DNA of 5,829 nucleotides from Candidatus Coatesbacteria bacterium RBG_13_66_14 (GTDB taxonomy: Bacteria > RBG-13-66-14), in NCBI GenBank assembly GCA_001774505.1, contig MFAF01000149.1, forward strand, positions 2,822-8,650. Direction: 5' to 3'. The translations under genes and the position numbers were made by a program. Positions 1 through 5,281 of this stretch are shown here, piece after piece (position 1 is the first letter of the stretch; every line of letters begins with the position of its first letter). The notes below the pieces were generated by a model, which saw only the letters and a list, made by a program, of their open reading frames with translations, did no database searches and was not told the origin of the DNA.

Positions 1-2
1 CC

Positions 3-542
3 GCGGACCTGATTTCCTGGCAGCCCGACGAGACCGGACTGTGGTGGTCCCCGCGGAACGTGGACTCCCAGACGGTCCTCGGCGCGGACGTGCGGGTCGT
101 CTTCGGGGCCCTGAGCGCGTCCTACACCATCCTCGACGCCGCGCAGCGTTGCAGCGAGGTGGTCTGGTCCGACTGGGTCTCGGGCGAGGTGCGCACGGAG
201 ACGGTGGAGCGCCGGGCCGCCTTCCTCCCGCGCCACCAGCTCGCGCTGGGCTACGACGCCGGGGTGGTGAGCCTGGTTGCGCGCTGGACCGGCGACCGCA
301 CGGCCTATTACCCCGACTACTCGGGCGCGCCCGTGGTCACCATGACGGAGAAGGTGATACCGTCGGTATGGAGCTTTGACGCGCGGGCGGAGTACGAGCT
401 GGCGCACGGTTTCCGGTTCTTCGCCGCCCTGGAGAACCTGACGGACGCGGACGCGCCGTCGGCCTTCGGCAACACGGCGGAGGACGGGGATTACCCGCGG
501 GCGCCGCGGCGTTTCACCCTGGGCGCCGAGATGCGTTTCTAG
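3..542 (+). CDS. TonB-dependent outer-membrane receptor, C-terminal fragment (5' end outside window)
   Basis: An open frame runs from the window edge to a TAG at 540-542, giving 179 visible residues. The GTG at 60 is internal and not a credible start, because the frame is open upstream of it and that part already reads as receptor sequence (ADLISWQPDETG..WSPRNV). The fragment has the alternating, aromatic-rich pattern of outer-membrane beta-strands. Near the end it carries the family-typical ENLTDAD element followed by a short loop and a last strand (RRFTLGAEMRF) ending in Phe, as expected for recognition by the BAM machinery. Family knowledge: such receptors import siderophores, cobalamin, metals or glycans using TonB energy, and full length is usually 600-800 residues, so only the last third or quarter of the barrel is here. 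The W-Q-P...P-x-N-V segment recalls cobalamin/siderophore-type receptors, but the substrate cannot be assigned without the plug domain. Confidence 0.82.
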   Translation, partial: ADLISWQPDETGLWWSPRNVDSQTVLGADVRVVFGALSASYTILDAAQRCSEVVWSDWVSGEVRTETVERRAAFLPRHQLALGYDAGVVSLVARWTGDRTAYYPDYSGAPVVTMTEKVIPSVWSFDARAEYELAHGFRFFAALENLTDADAPSAFGNTAEDGDYPRAPRRFTLGAEMRF

Positions 543-560
543 CAGTCAACAGAATCAGCG

Positions 561-600
561 GATTGCGATGACGTAGGGGCGGGTCTCCCGACCAGCCCCT
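561..600. repeat. GATGACGTAGGG-type palindromic repeat, copy 1
   Basis: After the leader GATGACGT, bases 575-580 (AGGGGC) pair with 595-600 (GCCCCT), and 582-585 (GGTC) pair with 590-593 (GACC). One G/A mismatch (581/594) separates the two helices and the loop is TCCC. The first 24 bases recur inverted, with one difference, at 5704-5727. This looks like a member of a dispersed intergenic repeat family; its function is unknown. Confidence 0.7.
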
Positions 601-622
601 TGTGCCATCCTCCGTCGTGCGT

Positions 623-658
623 ATAAATGTAGGGCGGGGTTTCCTAACCCCGCCGCTT
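623..658. repeat. ATAAATGTAGGG-type hairpin repeat, copy 1
   Basis: A perfect 9-bp stem, GGCGGGGTT (633-641) with AACCCCGCC (646-654), closes a 4-base TCCT loop. It is preceded by ATAAATGTAG and followed by GCTT. The same outer blocks recur at 783-819 around a different inner stem and loop. The AT-rich left block resembles a -10 box, but since it is part of the repeat I do not call it a promoter. Confidence 0.7.
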
Positions 659-690
659 TACGTTCCCGACCCCGACCCGCGCCTCGTTGT

Positions 691-762
691 GATGACGTAG
701 GGCGGCCCCTCTGCGGGCCGCCGCGGGCCGACCTGAACGGCGCGCCGTCGGTCGGCCCTACG
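691..762. repeat. GATGACGTAGGG-type composite repeat with two hairpins
   Basis: Terminal blocks CGTAGGGC (696-703) and GCCCTACG (755-762) are complementary. Between them lie two perfect hairpins. The first is GGCGGCCC (701-708) with GGGCCGCC (715-722), loop CTCTGC. The second is GGGCCGACC (725-733) with GGTCGGCCC (750-758), enclosing a 12-base palindrome, ACGGCGCGCCGT (737-748). The outer stem and the inner hairpins share a few bases, so they cannot all form fully at once. The first hairpin and its loop reappear in modified form at 5666-5687. Confidence 0.7.
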
Positions 763-782
763 AGTCAGGTTCGCGGCGTTCG

Positions 783-819
783 ATAAATGTAGGGGCGGGG
801 ACTTTAGTTCCCGCCGCTT
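783..819. repeat. ATAAATGTAGGG-type hairpin repeat, copy 2
   Basis: The outer blocks match the copy at 623-658 (ATAAATGTAGGGGCGGG on the left with one extra G, CCGCCGCTT on the right). The stem is GGCGGGGAC (794-802) with GTTCCCGCC (807-815), closing a TTTA loop; eight Watson-Crick pairs and one G-T pair. The inner bases differ from copy 1 on both arms, so the pairing is kept although the sequence is not. That is compensatory change, implying that the structure matters. Confidence 0.7.
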
Positions 820-850
820 GCACACCTCACCCTCACGCGCCCCGACCACT

Positions 851-1291
851 CTACGGCAGCTCGGCGATGGGCTGGAACACGTTCCCGGCCAGGCGGTAGA
901 GCTCGCCCCCGGCGTTGAAGGCGTACACGATCCAGTCGTCGAGCAGGAAGTCGTAGAAGGCGCTCACGTCGTAGGGCCCGCCGCCGGGAATCTGGTCCAC
1001 GCCGACGAACTCCGTCGCCTGGAGCCGGTGCAGCATCCCCGAGCCGTTGACGGCGTACACGATCCAGTCGTCGGCCGCGGAGTCGTAGAAGGCGGAGATG
1101 TCGTAGGGTCCGCCGCCGGGCATCTGGGTCAACTTCTCGAAGCCGTCGCCCCGCAGCATGTAGACCCCGCCGGAGTCGGAGATCGTGTACACGATCCAGT
1201 CGTCGAGCTCGGGGTCGAAGAAGGCGGAGACCTGGGGCGTGGCTAGGACGGCTACGGCCGCGAGGCACAGGAACAGGGCGATTTTCTTCAC
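851..1291 (-). CDS. Secreted protein built of 44-residue DDWIVY/PGGGPYD repeats, function unknown
   Basis: I do not recognise this 146-residue protein as a named family. It starts with a GTG at 1291-1289, supported by a GAGGAGG ribosome site five bases upstream. Residues 1-23 are a Sec signal peptide (MKKIALFLCL..., predicted cut after VSA). The remaining 123 residues are a tandem repeat with a period of exactly 44: DDWIVY at residues 30, 74 and 118, and PGGGPYD at 58 and 102, each of the latter followed by (I/V)SAFYD. The third unit ends at ELP, just before its GGGPYD segment. Each unit suggests four short beta-strands, as in a beta-propeller blade or a beta-trefoil lobe; about 2.8 units is too few for a normal single-chain propeller. 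It should lie in the periplasm or be exported. It is transcribed away from the cyclase and converges on the receptor gene. The fold and role are inference; that it is a real, exported repeat protein is well supported. Confidence 0.85.
   Translation of the reverse strand: MKKIALFLCLAAVAVLATPQVSAFFDPELDDWIVYTISDSGGVYMLRGDGFEKLTQMPGGGPYDISAFYDSAADDWIVYAVNGSGMLHRLQATEFVGVDQIPGGGPYDVSAFYDFLLDDWIVYAFNAGGELYRLAGNVFQPIAELP
923..1205. repeat. 132-bp tandem coding repeats inside the secreted repeat protein
   Basis: A 19-base block, GTACACGATCCAGTCGTCG on the plus strand, occurs identically at 923-941, 1055-1073 and 1187-1205, exactly 132 bases apart. It encodes DDWIVY with the same codon choice each time. 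The sequence between the blocks has diverged more. Confidence 0.8.
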
Positions 1292-1296
1292 CGGAA

Positions 1297-1303
1297 CCTC
1301 CTC
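1297..1303 (-). promoter_or_regulatory. Ribosome binding site that fixes the GTG start of the repeat protein
   Basis: Read on the minus strand, GAGGAGG lies five bases before GTG at 1291-1289. The match to the anti-Shine-Dalgarno sequence is strong, and the signal peptide follows at once, so this start is secure despite not being ATG. Confidence 0.8.
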
Positions 1304-1337
1304 GGGTGCGGGGATTTATGCATCCACCGTTCCGTGT

Positions 1338-1346
1338 AGTGTAGCA
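1338..1346 (-). promoter_or_regulatory. Possible extended -10 promoter for the repeat protein
   Basis: On the minus strand the bases read TGCTACACT, that is TG-N-TACACT, matching an extended -10 with four of six hexamer positions. It would give a leader of roughly 40 bases, with the GAGGAGG site near its end. No good -35 is seen at the expected spacing. Confidence 0.3.
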
Positions 1347-1361
1347 CACGGCGTTTGTCGG

Positions 1362-1391
1362 GGGACAGGGGCGCCCCGGTTGTGCTAACAT
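1362..1391 (+). promoter_or_regulatory. Possible sigma70-type promoter for the cyclase
   Basis: GGGACA (1362-1367, four of six to TTGACA) and TAACAT (1386-1391, four of six to TATAAT) are 18 bases apart, with a TG one base before the -10 (extended type). Transcription would begin near 1398. That leaves almost no leader before the ATG at 1405 but a reasonable one before the GTG at 1435. Confidence 0.3.
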
Positions 1392-1404
1392 CTGAACGAT
1401 TACG

Positions 1405-3738
1405 ATGAACAAACCTCCCGACCGAAGGAGCCAGGTGGTCGCGAAGGGTTCCAAGAAAGCCGGGCGGAAGGCGCTGGTGACCCTCGCCGTGGCGGCGACG
1501 GCCGTCGTGCTGGCCTTCCTCTTGAATCTGACCGCCTTCCTCGAGGACTTCGAGCTCGCGACGATGCGGGCCCGCGTGCTGGCGCGGGACAAATCCTTCG
1601 AGGGCGCCGAAAACGCGGGCGCCAAGGTCCCCGGCATCGCCGTCATAGACATAGACGACCGCAGCCTCCAGCCGCCCGACCGGGAGGGGCTGGGCCGCTA
1701 CCCCGACTGGACCCGGGAGTACTACGCCCAGGTGCTGGACCTGGTGACCAAGGCCGGGCCGGCGGCGGTGGTCTTCGACATTCACTTCTTCGAGCCGGCG
1801 GGCAACCCCGACTACCCCCGGGTGAACCGCGCCTTCCTGGAGGGCGCCGGGAGCGTCGAGGAGGTGGAGGCTTACGCGGCCTCCCACTCCGAGGACGACA
1901 TCCTGGCCGGGTCCGTGGCCCGGGCGGGGAACGTCGTCCTGGGCATATCCGCCGTGGACTTCTCCGCCGAGGAGCAGGCGCGCGACGTTTCGGGAAACCC
2001 CTTCGCCGCCCGCGCGCTCAATCTCCCGCCGGAAATCAAGCGCAACCTCTACTACTTCGCCGGCTGGTCGCCGCCCATCCCCGAGCTCTCCGGCGCCGCC
2101 CGCATGCTGGGGCACACCAAGCTGCACCCCTACGACGAGATAATCTGGCGGGTGCCGCTCCTGATCTCCGCCGAGGGGGCCCGGGCCGGGGAGGTCCTCG
2201 TCTTCCCGAGCCTCTCCCTGGCCGCGGTGGCGCAGGCCCTGGGCGTGCCCCTGGACGAAATCGCTTTCGACCCCGACGTGGGAGTCCTGTTGGGCGGCTC
2301 GAAGGTCATCCCCACCACACCCCAGGCCGAGCTTTTGCTCAACTACCTCGGCCCGCCGGGGCAGGGGCCCGAGGGCACCTTCAACTACTACTCCTTCACC
2401 GACATCGAGTACCTGGCCGTGCGCTCGGACATGTCCCCCGAACAGAAGGCGGTCCAGGCCTACGACAACTTCCACGGCAAGGTGGTCATCATCGGCGGCA
2501 CCGCCGAGGGCCTGTTCGACTTCATCTCCAGCCCCTTCTCCAACACGCACCCGGGCCTGGAAATCCACGCCACCGCCATCGCCAACATGCTGGACGGCGA
2601 CTACCTCGAGCGCCTGGACCCGGGCCTGGCCCTGGCTATTTTCCTCGGCCTCACCCTGGGGGTGGCCTTCCTGGTGGCCTACCTGCGCTGGTGGGTGGCC
2701 ATTCCTCTGTCCCTGGTCCTTTTGGGCGGCTACATCTTCCTCGCCGTCTGGAGCTTCTCCGCCCACAACCTGTGGCTGGAGATAGTCCGGCCCGGCTCGG
2801 GCATCATCCTGGCCCTGGTCACCGTCGTCGGCTTCAACTACGTCACCGAGCAGCGGGCCAAGCGCAAGATCAAGGACACCTTCCAGCACTACGTCTCGCC
2901 CGCCGTGGTGGAGCAGATGATAGACAACCCCGACCTGTTGAAGCTGGGGGGCGTGAAGCTCGACCTCACCGTCATCTTCACCGACGTCAAGGGCTTCACG
3001 CGCATCTCCGAGCAGATGGAGCCGACGGACCTGGTGCACCTGATGAACGACTACCTGACCCCCATGGCGGACATCGTCCTTTCCAACCGGGGCACGGTGG
3101 ACAAGTTCATCGGCGACGCGGTGATGGGCATCTTCGGGGCGCCGGTGCCCGTGGAGCACCACGCCGACGCCGCCTGCCACACCGCCCTGGAGATGCAGGC
3201 CAAGCTCGGGGAGCTCAACGCGAAGTGGAAGCCCCTGAACCTGCCGCACATGTCCATGCGGGTCGGCATCAACTCCGGCCCCATGGTGGTGGGCAACATG
3301 GGCTCCCACACCCGCTTCGACTACACGGTTATGGGGGACAACGTGAACCTGGGCGCCCGGCTGGAGCCGCTGAACAAGGTATTCAACACCCAGGTGATAT
3401 GCTCCGAGTTCACCCGGGAACGGCTGGTGGACCGCTTCACCCTGCGCAGCCTGGGGAGCTTCCGCGTCATGGGAAAGACGGAGCCGGTGGCCTGCTACGA
3501 GCTTTTGGGCATCGGCACGCCCAAGCCGGAGATCGAAAGCCTCCTGGCCGAGTTCCAGCGGGGGCTGGAGCTGTGGTCGGGGCGGGAGTTCAAGGCCGCC
3601 TTCGAGCAGTTCGAGCGGCTGGTGGCCCGTTTCCCCCAGGACGGCCCCACTTCGTACTACGCGGGCCTGTGCCGGGAGCTGGCCGCCTTCGAGCCCGGCG
3701 ACGACTGGCAGCCGGTACACACCATGCTCTTCAAGTAG
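1405..3738 (+). CDS. Membrane-bound CHASE2-domain class III adenylate cyclase
   Basis: This 777-residue protein is predicted to turn ATP into cAMP in response to an extracytoplasmic signal. Order of parts: a transmembrane helix (about 24-46); a CHASE2 sensor (about 47-400) with typical motifs IAVIDIDDRSL, VVFDIHFFEP and GKVVIIGGTAEGL..PGLEIHAT; three membrane helices (about 407-425, 430-451, 463-480); a class III cyclase domain (about 515-700); and a helical TPR-like tail (about 708-760) ending in DDWQPVHTMLFK. Catalytic residues visible by family comparison are metal-binding D527 (FTDVKGFT) and D571 (FIGDAVMG), base-selecting K567 and T641, and transition-state N648 and R652. The Lys/Thr pair fits class IIIb adenylate cyclases, some of which respond to bicarbonate. 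No key residue is missing. The coordinates use the first ATG, but the in-frame GTG at 1435 has a much better ribosome site and may be the true start (767 residues). It is divergent from the repeat protein and apparently monocistronic, with 194 bases before the next gene. Confidence 0.93.
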   Translation: MNKPPDRRSQVVAKGSKKAGRKALVTLAVAATAVVLAFLLNLTAFLEDFELATMRARVLARDKSFEGAENAGAKVPGIAVIDIDDRSLQPPDREGLGRYPDWTREYYAQVLDLVTKAGPAAVVFDIHFFEPAGNPDYPRVNRAFLEGAGSVEEVEAYAASHSEDDILAGSVARAGNVVLGISAVDFSAEEQARDVSGNPFAARALNLPPEIKRNLYYFAGWSPPIPELSGAARMLGHTKLHPYDEIIWRVPLLISAEGARAGEVLVFPSLSLAAVAQALGVPLDEIAFDPDVGVLLGGSKVIPTTPQAELLLNYLGPPGQGPEGTFNYYSFTDIEYLAVRSDMSPEQKAVQAYDNFHGKVVIIGGTAEGLFDFISSPFSNTHPGLEIHATAIANMLDGDYLERLDPGLALAIFLGLTLGVAFLVAYLRWWVAIPLSLVLLGGYIFLAVWSFSAHNLWLEIVRPGSGIILALVTVVGFNYVTEQRAKRKIKDTFQHYVSPAVVEQMIDNPDLLKLGGVKLDLTVIFTDVKGFTRISEQMEPTDLVHLMNDYLTPMADIVLSNRGTVDKFIGDAVMGIFGAPVPVEHHADAACHTALEMQAKLGELNAKWKPLNLPHMSMRVGINSGPMVVGNMGSHTRFDYTVMGDNVNLGARLEPLNKVFNTQVICSEFTRERLVDRFTLRSLGSFRVMGKTEPVACYELLGIGTPKPEIESLLAEFQRGLELWSGREFKAAFEQFERLVARFPQDGPTSYYAGLCRELAAFEPGDDWQPVHTMLFK
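1425..1430 (+). promoter_or_regulatory. AAGGAG ribosome site pointing to an internal GTG start of the cyclase
   Basis: AAGGAG lies four bases before the in-frame GTG at 1435, whereas the ATG at 1405 has no purine-rich site before it. Starting at 1435 would remove only the first ten polar residues and leave the basic stretch (KGSKKAGRK) and first membrane helix intact. Confidence 0.5.
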
Positions 3739-3932
3739 GGGGGGCCGTCAAGTCCGGGTGGTGAGCCGGTGGCGGGATGCACGAGCTGTTCGATTCGGCT
3801 ACACGCGGGACGCGGTTTTTCCGGTGAATTTTAGTAAAATGGCGGGGGCGTTGCTTTCCGATTCAGTGAACGGGGTGACGGGAGCGGATTTTATTACAGC
3901 ATGAAAGAGGGCTCACTCGAAGGGCTTTGTAG
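3739..3932 (+). other. Leader region before the DUF3307-ribE operon
   Basis: The 194 bases between the cyclase stop and the DUF3307 start have no convincing terminator hairpin with a U-tract and no recognisable FMN riboswitch core. The middle is unusually AT-rich for this DNA (about 3815-3840) and holds a palindrome overlapping a -10-like TAAAAT. A new promoter for the three downstream genes is likely here. Confidence 0.5.
3828..3840 (+). promoter_or_regulatory. AT-rich palindrome overlapping a -10-like box
   Basis: ATTTTA-G-TAAAAT is a perfect 13-base palindrome with a central G, set in GC-rich DNA. Its right half, TAAAAT, matches five of six positions of the -10 consensus. A dimeric regulator could bind it, or it may simply be the melting region of a promoter. 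There is no clear -35 box at 16-18 bases. Confidence 0.35.
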
Positions 3933-4658
3933 ATGAACACCTTCCTCTTCTACCGGCTCCTCCTCGCCTTCCTCCTCGGCGACTACCTCCTGCAGTTCGA
4001 CTGGCTCTTCCGGCTGCGGTACACGAAACGCTGGGGCGTCTTCGTCCATGCCGGCTTCCACCTCCTGGCCACCCTGGTCCTCTGCCTGCCCTACCTCCAC
4101 GACACCTGGTTCTTCGTCGCCGTGGTCCTGGTGCAGGTGGCCCACGGCTTCTTCGACAAGATCAAGAAGCAGAACCTGTGGGCCTTCCTGGGGGACCAGC
4201 TCTTCCACCTCGCCACCCTGGTCGGCCTCGCCTGGCTCTTCGGCAAGCTCGCCCCGGTGGACTGGCTCCCCGCCTGGCTGGACGTCCTGTGGAAGGACGA
4301 CTACCTGGTCAACCTCCTCTCGGGCCTGCTCCTGTCGGCCTACATGGGGATGATCCTGGTCAACTTCATAAATAAAACCTTCCGAAAAGCCTTCACGCGG
4401 GAGGTTTTCTCCGATTACTTCCGCAACAGCTTCCTCTTCGGCGGCCTTCTGGCCTTTTCCGGCGTGGAGCTGGGGTTTCAGATAAGCCCGTGGTTCTTCC
4501 TGGCGGCGGTGGCCCCGGCGGCGCTCCTCGTCTGGCTCGCGCGCAGGCCCACCGACGAGGACGGCAGCTTCAAGGGCGCGTACAAGCTGGACTACCTCTG
4601 GATGTTCCTGTGGGCCGCCCTCTGGGGCGCCATCGTGGGCCTGAAGCTCTACCCCTGA
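3933..4658 (+). CDS. DUF3307 family multi-pass membrane protein
   Basis: This 241-residue protein matches the pattern of DUF3307, a membrane family without an established function as far as I know. The family-like core lies in residues 1-100: LLAFLLGDYLLQFDWL (D17, Q21), VHAGFH (H39, H43), VAHGFFDKIKKQ (H71, D75, K77) and LGDQLFH (D88, Q89, H92). These conserved His/Asp/Gln residues are spread along hydrophobic helices, a pattern that could suit metal or substrate handling in the membrane (inference). More helices follow at about 126-146, 166-178, 186-203 and 221-238; the part after residue 120 looks like an extension past the core. The start is supported by GAAGGG (3919-3924) eight bases before ATG. 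Its stop overlaps the ribE start in TGATG, so the two genes should be co-transcribed and translationally coupled. The family call is from motif memory rather than a search. Confidence 0.78.
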   Translation: MNTFLFYRLLLAFLLGDYLLQFDWLFRLRYTKRWGVFVHAGFHLLATLVLCLPYLHDTWFFVAVVLVQVAHGFFDKIKKQNLWAFLGDQLFHLATLVGLAWLFGKLAPVDWLPAWLDVLWKDDYLVNLLSGLLLSAYMGMILVNFINKTFRKAFTREVFSDYFRNSFLFGGLLAFSGVELGFQISPWFFLAAVAPAALLVWLARRPTDEDGSFKGAYKLDYLWMFLWAALWGAIVGLKLYP

Positions 4659-5281
4659 TGTTCACCGGCATCATCAGCGAGATCGGCGCCCTTGTCCGGC
4701 TGAGGCCGGGCGGGACGGCGCGCCTGGAAATCAGCGCCCCGCGCACCGCGGTCGGCCTGAAACCGGGCGGCTCGGTGGCGGTGAACGGCGCCTGCCTGAC
4801 CGCGGTGGAGGTCTCCCCCGGCGGGTTCGCCGCCGAGGCGATGGCGGAGACCCTGGAAAAAACCAACCTGGGGCGGCTCGTCCCGGGCTCCCCGGTGAAC
4901 CTGGAATCCCCCCTCAAGCTGGGCGGCGCCCTGGACGGCCACCTGGTCCTGGGGCACGTGGACGGCCGGGCGCGGCTCGTGGAGCGCAGGGCCGACGGTG
5001 TGCTCTCCCTCGAGCTCGCGGACGCCGCCCTCGCCCGCTACCTCGCACCCAAGGGCTCGGCGGCCCTGGACGGGGTGAGCCTGACGGTCATCGGGGCCGA
5101 GGGCCGGCTCTTCACCGTGGGGCTCATCCCGCACACGGCGAAAAACACGACGCTGGGCGGCCTGCCGCCGGGCTGGGAGCTGAACCTGGAGGTGGACGTG
5201 CTGGCCCGCTACCTCGAGGGGCTCATCGGGACGCACAAGGGGGTGGACCGTGACTTCCTCGCCGAGCACGGCTTTCTGTAG
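4658..5281 (+). CDS. ribE: Riboflavin synthase (alpha chain)
   Basis: This 207-residue enzyme performs the last step of riboflavin synthesis, the dismutation of two 6,7-dimethyl-8-ribityllumazine molecules into riboflavin and a pyrimidinedione that is recycled. It has the hallmark N-terminus MFTGII and the two homologous beta-barrel halves of the family. Half one has NGACLT (43-48) and GHLVLGHVDG (94-103). Half two has KGSAALDGVSLTV (132-144), IPHT (157-160) and NLEVDVLARY (176-185), then the C-terminal helix used for trimer formation. Length is normal (200-220). The frame stays open upstream into the DUF3307 gene, but MFTGII fixes the start at 4658, in a TGATG overlap with the previous stop. 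There is no strong ribosome site of its own, as expected for translational coupling. A small oddity is LDGHLV where GGHxV is more usual. Other riboflavin genes (ribD, ribBA, ribH) are not in the window. Confidence 0.96.
   Translation: MFTGIISEIGALVRLRPGGTARLEISAPRTAVGLKPGGSVAVNGACLTAVEVSPGGFAAEAMAETLEKTNLGRLVPGSPVNLESPLKLGGALDGHLVLGHVDGRARLVERRADGVLSLELADAALARYLAPKGSAALDGVSLTVIGAEGRLFTVGLIPHTAKNTTLGGLPPGWELNLEVDVLARYLEGLIGTHKGVDRDFLAEHGFL

Larger units (their letters stand above)
543..850. other. Intergenic region between convergent genes, rich in palindromic repeats
   Basis: These 308 bases separate the receptor stop from the stop of the minus-strand repeat protein. I see no convincing gene here. 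The region is largely filled by four hairpin-forming elements (listed separately), which alternate between a GATGACGTAGGG-led type and an ATAAATGTAGGG-led type. The hairpins could act as transcription barriers between the converging genes, but none is followed by a clear U-tract. Confidence 0.7.

Noticed and set aside
623..630. -10 promoter box (TATAAAT / ATAAAT)
   Set aside because: The block is part of the recurring hairpin element (also at 783) and points into no credible plus-strand gene.
633..654. Rho-independent terminators between the convergent genes
   Set aside because: The stems are strong but lack a following U-tract in either direction, and they recur as repeat elements, so I list them as repeats.
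561..819. CRISPR array
   Set aside because: Repeats are palindromic, of two sub-types and unevenly spaced, with no unique spacers of constant length and no cas genes.
804..1652. 282-codon minus-strand frame over the repeat protein and cyclase start
   Set aside because: It reads the repeat protein in a shifted frame, is Arg-rich, and crosses the divergent promoter region; the frame with the signal peptide and regular repeat is the real one.
1288..3720. 810-codon open frame on the minus strand opposite the cyclase
   Set aside because: It mirrors the cyclase reading frame in GC-rich DNA, has Gly/Val/His/Gln-rich composition with no recognisable domain, and the plus-strand gene has complete catalytic motifs.
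2691..3764. 357-codon plus-strand frame inside the cyclase
   Set aside because: A shifted reading of the cyclase domain with Arg/Gly/His-rich low-complexity composition; it shows no family motif.
3739..3932. FMN riboswitch before the operon containing ribE
   Set aside because: I looked for the conserved FMN-element blocks and multi-stem layout and saw none; the leader is short and lacks the core.
4490..4657. Upstream extension of the ribE frame
   Set aside because: The frame is open but overlaps the DUF3307 gene and encodes Arg/Gly-rich sequence; MFTGII at 4658 is the family's true N-terminus.
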